Source of the DNA: Alphaproteobacteria bacterium
GTDB lineage: Bacteria > Pseudomonadota > Alphaproteobacteria > Rhizobiales > Beijerinckiaceae
Direction of reading: 5' to 3'
Length of the DNA: 62,703 nucleotides
Assembly: GCA_016869435.1 (NCBI GenBank)
Contig: VGEB01000005.1
Coordinates: forward strand, 1-62,703
Every line of letters starts with the position of its first letter. Within the stretch, counting starts at the first letter, position 1. The translations under genes were made by a program, and so were the position numbers. The notes under the pieces were generated by a model, which was given only the letters and a program-made list of their open reading frames with translations, was not told the origin of the DNA and did no database searches. Positions 1 through 9,925 of this stretch are shown piece by piece.

Positions 1-127
1 AAAAATCCGGTCTGCCGGTCTATCGTTCGGAAGTTGGACATCCACAGTCGCTCGTGGTCCGGTGGGAATCAACGAGCCGATTCTAAACCGAACCATCGCG
101 CCGTGTTTAAGTCCGACAAGCTGCTAG
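1..127. repeat. Terminal inverted repeat, left copy (127 bp)
   Basis: This segment is the exact reverse complement of the last 127 bases of the window; identity stops at base 128 on this side and at base 62576 on the other. A perfect 127-base overlap at both ends is what a de Bruijn graph assembler run with k=127 leaves when both ends meet the same multicopy element. The element itself (probably an insertion sequence or other dispersed repeat) lies outside the window. Its inner edge would read CTAGCAGCTTGTCGG when viewed from the flank. No transposase motif is visible in 127 bases. Confidence 0.9.
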
Positions 128-380
128 CGTGCGCGCTTTTTGAGTTCGCGTTTCGAAGTCGGCGGCGGTTCGAGACGGCCGCGGCCGTAATTTCGCGCGA
201 GCGAAGTTCCGAGATCACGCCTGCAGTAGCACCCAAGCTGTCGGAATTTTCGGACGAAATAAAACGCGGAAAAGCTTTCGCGAGATTCTCTCCTGGAACC
301 CTCGGGGCACGGTCGACGTTACGCTTATTAGATATTTTAGCCAAATCTCGTTGCAAGTTGTATTAGCCAGGGAGAGCAAG
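128..380. other. Flank without a recognisable gene
   Basis: Open frames cross this stretch on both strands, but none has a recognisable protein, good start site or natural composition. Base composition is less GC-rich than the housekeeping genes to the right. The upstream part of the usual rpsP-rimM-trmD cluster is not here, so the region between the terminal repeat and trmD may be rearranged DNA. Confidence 0.5.
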
Positions 381-644
381 ATGCTTTTCGACAAATTAAG
401 AATCGGTCTGCCAATTGCGGCCTTCATTCTCATTAGCCCGGTATCGTCGGATTTCGACGCAGCCGCTGCGCCCATGGGTTCCAGTGTATTTTTTTCCGCT
501 TGTGACGTCAGATTACGTCCAACGCATTGGCCGGGCGTGCATCGAACGAGAGGTACTTGGAGGTGTTGGATGCGCCGACACGAACGCTGTTGTCGAAATA
601 ACGCCACCGGCGAGGTGTTCTGCGAACCCTGGCCACCGAGATAA
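381..644 (+). CDS. Small putative secreted protein, reading frame uncertain
   Basis: An ATG at 381 has a good GGGAGAG ribosome site just upstream and opens a typical export signal (charged LFDKLR, hydrophobic IGLPIAAFILI, then DAAAAP near residue 30). After residue about 35 the frame becomes rich in Arg, Cys and Trp, which looks unnatural. The +1 frame from about base 500 to its stop at 646-648 encodes a more ordinary composition (IGRACIEREVLGG, later TNAVVEITPPARC). A run of seven T at 489-495 lies exactly where the two frames would have to join. So this may be a small exported protein broken by a frameshift, or a sequencing error in the homopolymer. Family not recognised. Confidence 0.35.
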   Translation: MLFDKLRIGLPIAAFILISPVSSDFDAAAAPMGSSVFFSACDVRLRPTHWPGVHRTRGTWRCWMRRHERCCRNNATGEVFCEPWPPR

Positions 645-692
645 TTAGATACCAGGGGCTTGGAAAGCTGAACGAAGCTTCTTTGGAGCGGG

Positions 693-1421
693 ATGCCGTG
701 CCATAACCTGCCCATGTTCCGCGCCACGGTCCTGACTCTCATTCCCGAAATGTTTCCCGGCCCCTTGGGCCTGTCGCTCGCCGGCGACGCGCTGGCGCGC
801 GGCGTCTGGGCGCTGGAGACGAAACAGATTCGCGATCACGGGCTCGGACGCCATCGCGCCGTCGACGACACGCCCGCGGGCGGCGGTCCCGGCATGGTGA
901 TGCGCGCCGACGTGCTGGCGGCGGCGATCGACGCGGCGGCGCCCGCCGACGATCCGCGTCCGCGCCTGCTGATGACGCCGCGCGGCAGGCCGCTCACTCA
1001 GGCCCGCGCTCGCGAACTCGCGCAGGGTCCCGGCGCGCTTATCCTCTGCGCGCGCTTCGAAGGCGTCGACGAGCGCATCGTCGATGCGCGCGCGCTCGAA
1101 GAAATTTCAATCGGCGATTTCGTGCTTTCGGGCGGCGAGATTGCCGCGCTGGCGCTGATCGACGCCTGCGTGCGGCTGATCCCCGGCGTGATGGGCGAAG
1201 AAGCGTCCGGCGTTGAAGAAAGTTTCGAATCCGGACTGCTCGAATATCCGCATTACACGCGTCCCCGCGACTTCGAGGGCCGCGACATCCCAGACGCACT
1301 GCTCTCCGGCGATCATGCGAGGATCGCCAAATGGCGTCATGAGCAGGCCTTGGCGCTTACCCGCGCGCGCCGGCCGGACCTGCTCTCGCCGCGGATCGGC
1401 GAGGCGTCGCGCCGAGGCTGA
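693..1421 (+). CDS. trmD: tRNA (guanine-N1)-methyltransferase TrmD
   Basis: Transfers a methyl group from S-adenosylmethionine to N1 of G37 in tRNAs reading CUN, CCN and CGG codons, which prevents +1 frameshifting; cytosolic. The 242-residue protein has the family start [17 protein letters not shown], the [17 protein letters not shown] segment, the knot-fold [14 protein letters not shown] and [13 protein letters not shown] motifs, and the HYTRP segment. GGAG at 685-688 supports the ATG at 693; an ATG at 714 would give a start more like relatives but has no ribosome site. It normally follows rpsP and rimM; neither is present, so the operon is split or the contig edge interrupts it. Convergent with hbd. 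Confidence 0.95.
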   Translation: MPCHNLPMFRATVLTLIPEMFPGPLGLSLAGDALARGVWALETKQIRDHGLGRHRAVDDTPAGGGPGMVMRADVLAAAIDAAAPADDPRPRLLMTPRGRPLTQARARELAQGPGALILCARFEGVDERIVDARALEEISIGDFVLSGGEIAALALIDACVRLIPGVMGEEASGVEESFESGLLEYPHYTRPRDFEGRDIPDALLSGDHARIAKWRHEQALALTRARRPDLLSPRIGEASRRG

Positions 1422-1511
1422 ATCTCTCCGCTCTGCTCTATGTTTCATCTGGTCGGGCACGGAGGGCGATCTAGCTAATGTGCAGCTCACCCGAGCTTCA
1501 GCCTGGAGCTA

Positions 1512-1570
1512 GCGCGCGAGAGCGCGGCGCGCGAAAAAGTGGAAACCGGTTTTTCGCGCAAAGCGCGCTC
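1512..1570. repeat. Dispersed palindromic intergenic repeat (GTGGAAACCGG core)
   Basis: An imperfect inverted repeat with the inner arms GCGCGAAAAA and TTTTTCGCGC around GTGGAAACCGG. It lies between the converging trmD and hbd genes. Related copies occur at 40351-40463 and 43371-43486. Repeats of this type are scattered through many Hyphomicrobiales genomes; here it could also act as a two-way terminator. Confidence 0.7.
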
Positions 1571-1574
1571 ACAT

Positions 1575-2456
1575 CTAGCGCGTCGGCACCGGCGTGCCGC
1601 TGCGATAATCATAAAAGCCGCGCTGAGTCTTTTTGCCGAGCCAGCCGGCTTCGACATATTTCACCAGCAGCGGGCATGGGCGGTATTTCGAATCCGCGAG
1701 GCCCTCATGCAGCACCTGCATGACCGACAGACAGATGTCGAGGCCGATGAAATCGGCGAGCTGCAGCGGCCCCATCGGATGGTTGGCGCCGAGCTTCATC
1801 GCCGTGTCGATCGCCTCGACCGAGCCCACCCCTTCATAAAGCGCGTAGATCGCCTCATTGATCATCGGCAGCAGAATGCGGTTGACGATGAAGGCGGGAA
1901 AGTCTTCCGAGACGGTGACCGTCTTGCCAAGCTTGGCGATGAACGCCTTGGCGTCTTCGAACGTCACGTCGTCCGTGGCGATCCCGCGAATGAGTTCGAC
2001 GAGTTGCATGCGCGGCACCGGATTCATGAAATGAATGCCGATGAAGCGCTCGGGCCGGCCGGTGACCGACGCCAGACGGGTGATCGAAATCGACGAGGTG
2101 TTGGAGCTGATGATCGCGTCCGCTTTCACGACCTTGGCGAGCTCAGTCAGGATGGTTCGCTTTACGTCCTCGACTTCAGTCGCCGCCTCGATGACGATGT
2201 CGGAATCGGCGAAATCGCCGATTTTCGGCGCGCCCGAAATCCGCGCCAGCGCCGGCTCGATCTTGGCGGCGTCGAGCTGACCGCGTTCCGCCGCGCGGCG
2301 CATCTGAGCGGCGACATCGGCCAGGCCCGCATCGATGCGCTCCTGCGAAATGTCGTTCAGCACGACGTCATAGCCGGCGAGGGCGCAGACATGCGCGATG
2401 CCCTTCCCCATCTGGCCCGCGCCGACGACGCCGATCTTGCGAATCTCGAAGCCCAT
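1575..2456 (-). CDS. hbd: 3-hydroxybutyryl-CoA dehydrogenase
   Basis: NAD(P)-dependent oxidation of 3-hydroxyacyl-CoA (or reduction of acetoacetyl-CoA), used in short-chain fatty acid and polyhydroxybutyrate metabolism. The 293-residue protein has the N-terminal Rossmann motif GVVGAGQMGKGIA (about residues 9-21), the SSNTSSIS segment, the catalytic His region GIHFMNPVPRMQLVE and the C-terminal helical domain ending with WLGKKTQRGFYDY. Start taken as the ATG giving MGFEIRKIG; a TTG seven codons upstream is less likely. It follows etfB-etfA on the same strand after a gap of about 200 bases, so it may be read from the same region but not necessarily the same transcript. Confidence 0.93.
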   Translation of the reverse strand: MGFEIRKIGVVGAGQMGKGIAHVCALAGYDVVLNDISQERIDAGLADVAAQMRRAAERGQLDAAKIEPALARISGAPKIGDFADSDIVIEAATEVEDVKRTILTELAKVVKADAIISSNTSSISITRLASVTGRPERFIGIHFMNPVPRMQLVELIRGIATDDVTFEDAKAFIAKLGKTVTVSEDFPAFIVNRILLPMINEAIYALYEGVGSVEAIDTAMKLGANHPMGPLQLADFIGLDICLSVMQVLHEGLADSKYRPCPLLVKYVEAGWLGKKTQRGFYDYRSGTPVPTR

Positions 2457-2630
2457 TTTTTGACCACCGTCAGCCAAGCCAGCGCCGGACAGACTGCGGC
2501 GCGCCGCGCTGAGGCGTGCCGCAGTGCAATATAACTTGCGTTCCCCTGGAAGGAAAACAAAGAAAAAGCAACTGGGCGGCGCCCAAAAGACCGAAGGGCC
2601 CCGCCAATTTGGCGGCCGCCGCGCATGTCC

Positions 2631-2650
2631 GTCGCAACCGGAGTTGCGAC
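2631..2650. terminator. Hairpin between etfA and hbd
   Basis: Perfect 8-bp stem GTCGCAAC / GTTGCGAC with a four-base loop, directly past the end of etfA. The T-rich tail (TCTTTT) is on the plus strand side, whereas the genes run on the minus strand, so its role as an etfA terminator is uncertain; it could also be an attenuating or RNA-stabilising hairpin. Confidence 0.35.
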
Positions 2651-2660
2651 TCTTTTGCGA

Positions 2661-3605
2661 TCAGCGGCCGATTTTCGCCAGCTCCGCCTCAAGCTCGGGC
2701 AGAGCGGTGAAGAGATCGGCGACAAGGCCGTAGTCGGCGACCTGGAAGATCGGCGCCTCCTCATCCTTGTTGATCGCGACGATGACCTTCGAATCCTTCA
2801 TCCCCGCGAGATGCTGGATCGCCCCCGAAATGCCGGCGGCGATATAGAGATCGGGCGCGACCGCCTTACCGGTCTGGCCGACCTGCAGATCATTGGGCGC
2901 GTAACCGGCGTCGACGGCGGCGCGGGAGGCGCCGATCGCGGCGTTAAGCCGCGTCGCGACGGGATCGAGCACTTTTTGAAAATTCTCCGCCGAGCCGAGC
3001 GCGCGGCCGCCCGAGAGAACGACCCGCGCCGACGTAAGCTCGGGACGCTCGGATTTCGCCAGCTCTTCGCGCTTGAAGGCGGATACGCCGGGGTCGGCCG
3101 CCGCCGCGATCGCCTCGATCGGCGCCGAGCCGCCCTCGGGCGCCGGCGCAAAGGCGGTGGTGCGGACGGTGATGACTTTTTTGGCGTCCTTGGCGCGGAC
3201 GGTCTGGACCGCGTTGCCGGCGTAGATCGGCCGCTCGAACGTGTCGGCGGACACGACTTTGACGATGTCCGAAACCTGCATCACGTCGAGCAGCGCCGCG
3301 ACCCGCGGCAACACATTTTTCGTCGCCGAGGTCGACGGCGCGATAATGACGTCATAGGCGCCGGCGAGCGAAACGATCAGCGCCGCTACCGTCTCGGCGA
3401 GCACATGATCGAGCGCGGCGTCTTCGGCGTAGAGCACTTTCTCAACGCCGGCGAGTTTCGCCGCCTGCTCGGCGGCGCCCTTCAGCCTGGGCCCGGCGAC
3501 GAGAATGTGAATCGGGCCGCCGATGTCTTTCGCGGCGGTCAGCGCCTTGGCGGTCGCGGGCGCGAGCGCATCGCCGGCGGTTTCGGCGAGAAGCAGAATC
3601 GTCAT
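2661..3605 (-). CDS. etfA: Electron transfer flavoprotein, alpha subunit
   Basis: With EtfB forms the FAD-containing electron carrier that takes electrons from acyl-CoA and other dehydrogenases and passes them to ETF:ubiquinone oxidoreductase. The 314-residue protein begins [12 protein letters not shown]; the C-terminal FAD-binding domain shows [31 protein letters not shown] and the [14 protein letters not shown] segment followed by [10 protein letters not shown]. The ATG is two bases after the etfB stop, with GGGAG inside the end of etfB as ribosome site, so the two subunits are translationally coupled. Confidence 0.97.
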   Translation of the reverse strand: MTILLLAETAGDALAPATAKALTAAKDIGGPIHILVAGPRLKGAAEQAAKLAGVEKVLYAEDAALDHVLAETVAALIVSLAGAYDVIIAPSTSATKNVLPRVAALLDVMQVSDIVKVVSADTFERPIYAGNAVQTVRAKDAKKVITVRTTAFAPAPEGGSAPIEAIAAAADPGVSAFKREELAKSERPELTSARVVLSGGRALGSAENFQKVLDPVATRLNAAIGASRAAVDAGYAPNDLQVGQTGKAVAPDLYIAAGISGAIQHLAGMKDSKVIVAINKDEEAPIFQVADYGLVADLFTALPELEAELAKIGR

Positions 3606-3607
3606 CT

Positions 3608-4354
3608 TCAAATCACTCCCGCTTCCTTGAGCTTGCCGACGAGTTCGACCACCGAACCGACCTTGACGCCGGCCTTGCGTTTCGCCGGCTCGGCGGTCTT
3701 TAGGACTTCGAGCCGCGGCGCAATGTCGACGCCGTAATCGCCGGGCGATTTTACGGCGACCTCCTTCTTTTTCGCCTTGATGATGTTGGGCAGCGAGGCG
3801 TAACGCGGCTCATTGAGCCGCAAGTCTGTGGTGACGACCGCCGGCAGTTTCAGGCTGACGGTCTGAAGGCCGCCGTCGATCTCGCGCGTCACGTCGACGG
3901 CGCCGTCCGTCATTTCAACCTTTGAGGCGAAGGTGCCCTGGCCCCAGCCGAGCAGCGCGCCGAGCATCTGGCCGGTCTGATTGCAGTCATCGTCGATCGC
4001 CTGCTTGCCCATGATGACGAGCTGCGGCTGTTCCTCGGCGACGATTTTGGCGAGGATTTTGGCGACGGCGAGCGGCTCGACGGCGTCATCGGTCTTGACC
4101 AGAATGCCGCGGTCAGCGCCCATGGCGAGGCCGGTGCGCAAGGTTTCGTCCGCCTTGGCGGGGCCGATCGTGACCACGACCACTTCCGTCGCCTTGCCGG
4201 CTTCCTTCAGGCGCAGCGCCTCTTCGACGGCGATCTCGTCGAAGGGGTTCATCGACATTTTGACATTGGCGAGATCGACGCCGGACCCGTCCGCCTTGAC
4301 CCTGATCTTGACGTTGTAATCGACGACCCGTTTGACGGGCACGAGAATCTTCAT
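3608..4354 (-). CDS. etfB: Electron transfer flavoprotein, beta subunit
   Basis: Partner of EtfA; binds AMP as a structural cofactor and contacts the dehydrogenases. The 248-residue protein opens with [19 protein letters not shown] and contains [18 protein letters not shown], the recognition-loop region with [23 protein letters not shown], and [16 protein letters not shown]. The ATG at 4354 has AGGGG at the right distance; the open frame extends 40 codons further but without family similarity. First gene of the etfB-etfA(-hbd) cluster. Confidence 0.97.
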   Translation of the reverse strand: MKILVPVKRVVDYNVKIRVKADGSGVDLANVKMSMNPFDEIAVEEALRLKEAGKATEVVVVTIGPAKADETLRTGLAMGADRGILVKTDDAVEPLAVAKILAKIVAEEQPQLVIMGKQAIDDDCNQTGQMLGALLGWGQGTFASKVEMTDGAVDVTREIDGGLQTVSLKLPAVVTTDLRLNEPRYASLPNIIKAKKKEVAVKSPGDYGVDIAPRLEVLKTAEPAKRKAGVKVGSVVELVGKLKEAGVI

Positions 4355-4504
4355 CGCGCGACCCCTTAGGTCTTTTGACCCTTTGGCGAAACGGTAGGGA
4401 GCGCCGCCAGCGCGCGCTCCAATCTGGCTAAAGCCGTTGCGCGGTCTGGTAGCGGGGGCGCGCCCGCAAGTCAAACCAAGCGATCGTGGCGGGAAACCGC
4501 GCGA

Positions 4505-5323
4505 TCAGGGCGCGTCCTCGCCAGCGTCCTGCGGGCGCGGCGCGGACGCCAGCGAGCCGCCGCGGTCGAAAAGCCTGTGCCGACGGCGCTTGAACAGCGG
4601 CGTCAGCACGAGGCCCGCCGCGATTCCCCCGACATGCGCCATCCAGGCGATGGCGCCGCCCTCTCCGATGAAGGCGTTGATGAGCTGCATCAAAATCCAG
4701 ACGCCGACGAAGAGCCAGCCGGAGGCGACAAAGGAGAACAGCGGCGCCCGCAGCCCTAGGATCGACTTCAGGCGCGTCCCCGAGAGCCACGCGCCGAGCC
4801 AGATCGGCGCGAGCGCCAGGGAGAGCGGCGGAAAGATTCCAGCGACCGTCGCGCGCGGATGCAGCAGCAGAAAGGCCGCGCAAACCCCCGAGATCGCGCC
4901 CGATGCGCCGATCAGCGGCGTGATCGAATGGGGCGTGGCGTAGATATAGAACACGCCCGAGCAAACGCCGCAGGAGAGATAGAACAGCAGATAATGGAAC
5001 GAGCCCATCGCGTCTTCGACATTGTCGCCGAAGACGTAAAGGAACAGCATGTTCGAGCCGAGGTGCATCAGCGACGAGTGAAAGAACAGCGCGGTGACGA
5101 GGGTCAACGCTGGCGGCGGTCCGACGATCCAGTCGGCGAGCTCGGCCTCGCCGAAGAGCACGCGCGGAATGATCGCGAAGCCGCGAACGACGGTCAGCGG
5201 ATCGCCCAACATTTCGCTCTGCACGAGAAGGAAGATGACGACATTGAGCGCGATCAGCGTCCAGTTCACGATCGGCCAGCGCAGATAGCGCAGCGGCGCG
5301 TCATCATAAATCGGCATCACCAT
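4505..5323 (-). CDS. Rhomboid-family intramembrane serine protease
   Basis: A polytopic membrane protein of 272 residues with the rhomboid core: the HLGSNMLFLYVFG segment containing the oxyanion-side residues, the catalytic serine in GASGAISG (about residue 142) and the partner histidine in AHVGGIAAG near residue 226. About six membrane segments are visible, followed by a charged cytoplasmic tail. GGGAG sits eight bases before the ATG. Bacterial rhomboids cleave single-pass membrane proteins within the bilayer; the substrate here is unknown. It stands alone between etfB and the flippase gene. Confidence 0.9.
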   Translation of the reverse strand: MVMPIYDDAPLRYLRWPIVNWTLIALNVVIFLLVQSEMLGDPLTVVRGFAIIPRVLFGEAELADWIVGPPPALTLVTALFFHSSLMHLGSNMLFLYVFGDNVEDAMGSFHYLLFYLSCGVCSGVFYIYATPHSITPLIGASGAISGVCAAFLLLHPRATVAGIFPPLSLALAPIWLGAWLSGTRLKSILGLRAPLFSFVASGWLFVGVWILMQLINAFIGEGGAIAWMAHVGGIAAGLVLTPLFKRRRHRLFDRGGSLASAPRPQDAGEDAP

Positions 5324-5377
5324 TGGCGCGCTCCCTTCGATCGCAAGCCTAACATATGGCGACGCCGACAGGCGGCA

Positions 5378-6805
5378 TCACGGGCGGACGAAGCGCCGGC
5401 CAAAGCGGTTCGCGACCAGATCGCCGAGCCCGGCGATGTCGAAGGCCACGGTCAGCAGCCCATAGACGGAAGCGCCAACCAAGATTTGCGCGATCAGCGT
5501 GAGAATGCCGGGCGTCATCTCGCGCAGAGGCGCAAGTGCGAGCGACATCGCGCCCGTCGCCACGAGAGCCGCGAACATGTCCCAGAACGACGGCCAGACC
5601 GGCTGGGTGCGCAGCGCGAAATAGACCGTCGCGGCAAGCGCCCCGACATAGGCGCCGCCTTGCGCGATGGCGAGATTGGAGGCGTCCTCGCCCCGTGGCA
5701 GGACAAAGAGCAGCACGAGGCCAAAAACCACCGCGGCGAGCGCCGCGACGATGAGCGGCGTCGTCTTCTTGTCGATCTGAAACACCGGATTGAGGCCGAA
5801 GAGAATGACGCCCATCGCGAAAAGTCCCGGCAGCAGCAAGCCGAGATAGTGACCAAAAGGACCGCGATATTGCGCCGGCACGATCAACGCTTCAATCGAC
5901 GGCATGATAAACCAGAGACCGGCGCAGGCCGGCAGCAGAAAGGCGACGACGATTCCCAAATTGCGCGCGACCTGCTCTTTCGCTCGGTCTGCGCCATGTC
6001 GCTCATGCGCGGCGACGGCGATCTGAAACAACAGCACGTCGAGCGCGGAGCCGAGCGCCTGCACCGCACGCAGGCCGAGATCATATGCGAGCGCGAACTG
6101 GCCGGTCTCGGCGAAGCCGAAGACGCTCGCGACGATGGAGCGCGCCGTGAGCGGCATCGCCTGATAGAGAAGATGCGCGGTGACGATCGGCGCGCTATAG
6201 GCGGCGAGCGAGCGAGCGCTCTGACTCGACGCGGCGCGAATGTCGGCGCCAGGATCAAGCAGCGCGCCGCGACCGAGCATGACCGTGCCGAAAAGGCTGG
6301 CGACGCCGCCGGCAAGCGCCACCGCCGCCGACTGAAAAATAAAGGCGCCGCCGCCGATCAGAACCAACGCAAAGGCATTTTTTGCAAGCATCAGCCGCAC
6401 ATAGGCGCTGTCATGAAAGCGCGCACGGACCAGCGCGGTGCAATAGTCGAAGAGGCCATTGGCGACCGCGGTCAGCAGCGCGAGCAGAATGAGATTGGTT
6501 TCGAAATCGAGCGGCGGACCGATAAGCGCGTAAATTCCCGTCGCGGTTCCGAGGAAAAGCGTGACGCCGATGAAGGATGCATCGAGAGTCGAGCGCACGA
6601 CCGGCTCCTTGTCGCGCGTGCGCTTGGAGTAGAAGCGCGTCGCTGACAGGCGCAGCCAGTCATAAAGCGCGGTCTGCACAACGACCGCGATGGAGAAGGC
6701 AAGCGCGAAACGGCCGTATTCTTCGGGGCCAAGAAATTTCGCCACCGTCAGGCCGATGACGAAATTGACGATCGTATTGGCGAGAAAGGCGAGAAGAACG
6801 TTCAC
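5378..6805 (-). CDS. Polysaccharide/lipid-linked oligosaccharide flippase family protein
   Basis: A 475-residue multi-spanning protein with the Wzx/MOP-type N-terminus (FLANTIVNFVIGLTVAKFLGPEEYGRFALAF) and about 12-14 hydrophobic segments. Members move undecaprenyl-linked sugars or related lipids across the inner membrane for exopolysaccharide or lipopolysaccharide. The GTG start is placed immediately after the ileS stop with no gap, with GGAGCAGG inside the end of ileS as ribosome site, so expression is coupled to ileS. No glycosyltransferases are nearby, so the substrate cannot be inferred. In many relatives the gene after ileS is lspA; that is not the case here. Confidence 0.82.
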   Translation of the reverse strand: MNVLLAFLANTIVNFVIGLTVAKFLGPEEYGRFALAFSIAVVVQTALYDWLRLSATRFYSKRTRDKEPVVRSTLDASFIGVTLFLGTATGIYALIGPPLDFETNLILLALLTAVANGLFDYCTALVRARFHDSAYVRLMLAKNAFALVLIGGGAFIFQSAAVALAGGVASLFGTVMLGRGALLDPGADIRAASSQSARSLAAYSAPIVTAHLLYQAMPLTARSIVASVFGFAETGQFALAYDLGLRAVQALGSALDVLLFQIAVAAHERHGADRAKEQVARNLGIVVAFLLPACAGLWFIMPSIEALIVPAQYRGPFGHYLGLLLPGLFAMGVILFGLNPVFQIDKKTTPLIVAALAAVVFGLVLLFVLPRGEDASNLAIAQGGAYVGALAATVYFALRTQPVWPSFWDMFAALVATGAMSLALAPLREMTPGILTLIAQILVGASVYGLLTVAFDIAGLGDLVANRFGRRFVRP

Positions 6806-9800
6806 TTAAGAGCCTGCTCCGCTCCAGCGCCCGAGCGCCGCGAGTTCGCGCAACGCTTGCGCGTCGCGCGGCGTCACGTCGGGATAATCGCTATCCGCCG
6901 TCGCGGGATCGAAATATTTCCACGAGCGCGCGCATTTGACGCCGCCCGCACGGTTTGGGACGACCGCGACGCCGGGCGCTTCCGGCAGGCGGAAGGCGTC
7001 AGATGGGCCTTCGCCCGCCACAACGCGAATGTCGGACACAATGCAGATTTCGGCGAAATCGACGCCTTCTAACGCCGCGCGCAAGGTGTCGTCTGCAATG
7101 TAAACGATCGGCGCCGACTCTAACGAAGAGCCGATGCGCTTTTGCGCGCGTTCGATTTCGAGCGCGCCGGTGACGACTGAGCGGATCTTGCGAATCTTCT
7201 CCCATTTGGCGGCGAGCGCATCGTCGCGCCAAGAGTCGGGAATGGCCGGAAAATGCTCCAGATGCACGGACTGCGCGTTCGGATAGCGGGAGAGCCACGC
7301 CTCCTCCGCCGTGAAGACGAGGATCGGCGCGAGCCAAGTCGTGACGCTGCGGAAAATGCGATCGATGGTCGCAAGCGTCGCCTTGCGTTTGACGCTCGAT
7401 GGCGGATCGCAATAGAGCGCGTCTTTGCGCACGTCGAAATAGAAGGCCGAAAGGTCGCTCGTCATGAAGTGAGTGAGCAGCGCGACGACGCGCTTATAGT
7501 CATAGGCCGCGTAGGCGGCGCGGATTGATTCATCGAGCTGATGCAGGCGATGGAGCATGAGCCGTTCGAGCTCTCCCGCCTCGAGCATCGCCGCGTCGTC
7601 GTTTTGCTCATAGTACGCCAGCGCGCCGATCATCCAGCGCAGCGTGTTGCGCAGCTTGCGATAAAGCTCGATGAAGGTCTTGAGAATTTCCGGCCCGACG
7701 CGCAGATCGTCGGCATAGTCGGACGCCGCGACCCAGAGCCGCATAATGTCGGCCCCGGAGTCGGCGATGATTTTTTGCGGCGCGACGACATTGCCGAGCG
7801 ACTTCGACATTTTGCGGCCTCTCTCGTCGAGCACGAAGCCATGCGTCAGCACGGCGTCGTAGGGGGCGCGGCCGCGCGTGCCGCAGCTTTCGAGAAGCGA
7901 GGAATGAAACCAGCCGCGATGCTGATCGGAGCCTTCGAGATACATGATTTCGTCGTCGCCGCCGTCGCGCATGCGACGGATGCCGGCGAGCATCGGGAAA
8001 TGCTGCGGGTCTTCGAGCGTGAAGGCGTGGGTGGAGCCTGAATCGAACCAGACGTCGAGAACGTCGGAAATCTTATCGTAGTCCACGGCCCTATAGTCTG
8101 GCGAAAGAAAACGTTCGGCGGCGCTCGCTTCATACCAGGCGTCGGCGCCTTCCTTTTCAAAAGCCTCGATGATGCGCGCATTGACGCGCGCGTCGACGAG
8201 CGGCTCGTGCGTTCCCTTCTTGACGAAGACCGCGATCGGCACGCCCCAGGCGCGCTGGCGTGACACCACCCAATCGGGACGATTTTGAATCATGCCGCGG
8301 ATACGGTTCTCCCCCGCCGGCGGCGTCCAAGTCGTGCGCGCGATTTCTTCAAGCGCGATGTCGCGGAGCGTGGGGGCGTTTACGCGCGCACTCGCAGCGC
8401 TCGCGCTATCCCTCCCCTCGACGGGGAGGGTCGCATCGCGAAGCGATGCGGTGTGAGGTGAGGTTTCCTGTCCCCCCACCCGGCCGCCTTCGGCGGCCGA
8501 CCTCCCCGCCAGGGGGAGGTAAGGCGCGCCGAAAGGTTTATCCATCGCGATGAACCACTGCGGCGTGTTGCGGAAGATGACCGGCTTCTTCGAGCGCCAC
8601 GAATGCGGATATTGATGCTTCAATTTTCCGCGCGCGATGAGATTGCCCGCTTGAACCAGCGCGGCGATCACAGCTTCGTTGGCGTCGCCCTTGTCGCCCT
8701 TGTCGGTGATGACGCGCTTGCCTTCAAAGCCCGGCGCGTCCTTCGTATAGAAGCCGTCCTCGTCGACCGTATAGGGAATGCGCGTGTCGATGTTACGCGC
8801 CTGCAGTTCGCGCGCGTTCGACATCCAGATGTCGAAGTCTTCGCGGCCATGGCCCGGCGCCGTATGCACGAAGCCCGTGCCCGTATCGTCGGTGACATGT
8901 TCGCCGTCGAAGAGCGGCACGTCGAAATCATAGCCGAGATGCGCCAGCGGATGCGCGCAGATCAGTTCGCTGAGCATCGCCGCCGGCACATCATGGAGCC
9001 GCTCGTAGCCGTCGACTTTGGCCGCCTTGAACACGTCGCTCGCAAGCTTGTCGGCGATGACGAAGGTCGCGTCAGGCAGCGCCCAATTGCCCTCGGGCGC
9101 ATGGGTGACGCGATACAGTCCATAATCGATCTTCGACGAGAAGGAGATCGCGCGATTGCCGGGAAGCGTCCAGGGCGTCGTTGTCCAGATGATAATGCGC
9201 GCGTCGCTCAACTCGCCTTCTGCGCCGCGCGGAATCGGAAACGCGACCCAGACCTGGTCGCTGGTATAATCTTCATATTCAACTTCGGCTTCGGCGAGCG
9301 CGGTCTTTTCGACGACGCTCCACATCACCGGCTTCGAGCCGCGATAGAGCAGGCCGTTCGCCGCGAATTTCATGATCTCGCGGGCGATCGTCGCTTCCGC
9401 GTGATAGGCCATGGTCGAATAGGGATGGTCCCATTCGCCGGCGACGCCCAATCGTTTGAACTCCTCGCGCTGCACCTTAAGCCAATGTTCGGCGTAAGCG
9501 CGGCATTCGCGGCGGAAGGCGATCATCGCGTCGGGATGGGCGAAATCAGGCTTCTGCTTTCCTAAAGCGCGGTAGTTTTCTTCCTCGATCTTCCATTCGA
9601 TCGGCAGGCCGTGGCAGTCCCAGCCCGGCACATAGACGCAGTCCTTGCCCGTCATGCGCTGGCTTCGCGTGACGAGGTCCTTGAGAATTTTGTTGAGCGC
9701 ATGGCCGATATGAATATTGCCGTTGGCGTAGGGCGGCCCGTCATGCAGCGTGAATTTCGGACGGCCGGCGCCCGCTTCGCGCATTTTCTTCTCAAGCCCG

Positions 9801-9925
9801 ATCGCCTCCCAGCGCTTGAGCAGTTCCGGCTCGCGCTGCGGCAGGCCGGCGCGCATCGGAAAATCGGTCTCGGGCAGATAGAGGGTCTTGGAATAATCCG
9901 GCCCGTTGGGGCTGTCGTCGTTCAT
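6806..9925 (-). CDS. ileS: Isoleucyl-tRNA synthetase
   Basis: Charges tRNA-Ile and edits misactivated valine. The 1039-residue class I enzyme shows [15 protein letters not shown] (the HIGH motif), [11 protein letters not shown], the editing-domain [10 protein letters not shown] and [14 protein letters not shown] motifs, [22 protein letters not shown] and the [10 protein letters not shown] (KMSKS) loop. The start chosen gives [25 protein letters not shown]; further upstream codons are not conserved. Oddity: residues of about 468-506 ([13 protein letters not shown]... to ...LPVEGRDS) have no place in the family. They are encoded by a palindromic repeat at 8410-8520 inserted in frame between the WFIAMDK strand and the [10 protein letters not shown] segment. 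All catalytic motifs on both sides are intact, so the gene is probably functional. Confidence 0.97.
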   Translation of the reverse strand: MNDDSPNGPDYSKTLYLPETDFPMRAGLPQREPELLKRWEAIGLEKKMREAGAGRPKFTLHDGPPYANGNIHIGHALNKILKDLVTRSQRMTGKDCVYVPGWDCHGLPIEWKIEEENYRALGKQKPDFAHPDAMIAFRRECRAYAEHWLKVQREEFKRLGVAGEWDHPYSTMAYHAEATIAREIMKFAANGLLYRGSKPVMWSVVEKTALAEAEVEYEDYTSDQVWVAFPIPRGAEGELSDARIIIWTTTPWTLPGNRAISFSSKIDYGLYRVTHAPEGNWALPDATFVIADKLASDVFKAAKVDGYERLHDVPAAMLSELICAHPLAHLGYDFDVPLFDGEHVTDDTGTGFVHTAPGHGREDFDIWMSNARELQARNIDTRIPYTVDEDGFYTKDAPGFEGKRVITDKGDKGDANEAVIAALVQAGNLIARGKLKHQYPHSWRSKKPVIFRNTPQWFIAMDKPFGAPYLPLAGRSAAEGGRVGGQETSPHTASLRDATLPVEGRDSASAASARVNAPTLRDIALEEIARTTWTPPAGENRIRGMIQNRPDWVVSRQRAWGVPIAVFVKKGTHEPLVDARVNARIIEAFEKEGADAWYEASAAERFLSPDYRAVDYDKISDVLDVWFDSGSTHAFTLEDPQHFPMLAGIRRMRDGGDDEIMYLEGSDQHRGWFHSSLLESCGTRGRAPYDAVLTHGFVLDERGRKMSKSLGNVVAPQKIIADSGADIMRLWVAASDYADDLRVGPEILKTFIELYRKLRNTLRWMIGALAYYEQNDDAAMLEAGELERLMLHRLHQLDESIRAAYAAYDYKRVVALLTHFMTSDLSAFYFDVRKDALYCDPPSSVKRKATLATIDRIFRSVTTWLAPILVFTAEEAWLSRYPNAQSVHLEHFPAIPDSWRDDALAAKWEKIRKIRSVVTGALEIERAQKRIGSSLESAPIVYIADDTLRAALEGVDFAEICIVSDIRVVAGEGPSDAFRLPEAPGVAVVPNRAGGVKCARSWKYFDPATADSDYPDVTPRDAQALRELAALGRWSGAGS
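8410..8520. repeat. Palindromic repeat element inserted in frame in ileS
   Basis: Four consecutive hairpins make up the element: CCCTCCCCT/AGGGGAGGG type arms at 8410-8430, CGCATCGC/GCGATGCG at 8432-8450, GGCCGCC/GGCGGCC at 8482-8498 and ACCTCCCC/GGGGAGGT at 8500-8520. This is the layout of mobile palindromic intergenic elements seen in many alphaproteobacteria. Here it is inside the ileS coding region and translated as about 38 extra residues without stop or frameshift, comparable to protein-coding palindromic elements described in Rickettsia. Confidence 0.88.

Noticed and set aside
34-366. Open frames on both strands at the left end
   Set aside because: No motif, no ribosome site, and a third of their length is the terminal repeat.
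2631-2650. Strong intrinsic terminator for etfA
   Set aside because: The T-run is on the opposite strand side from the direction of etfA transcription; kept only as a low-confidence hairpin.
8410-8520. Intein or insertion sequence in ileS
   Set aside because: Too short, no splicing or transposase motifs; the structure is a chain of hairpins.
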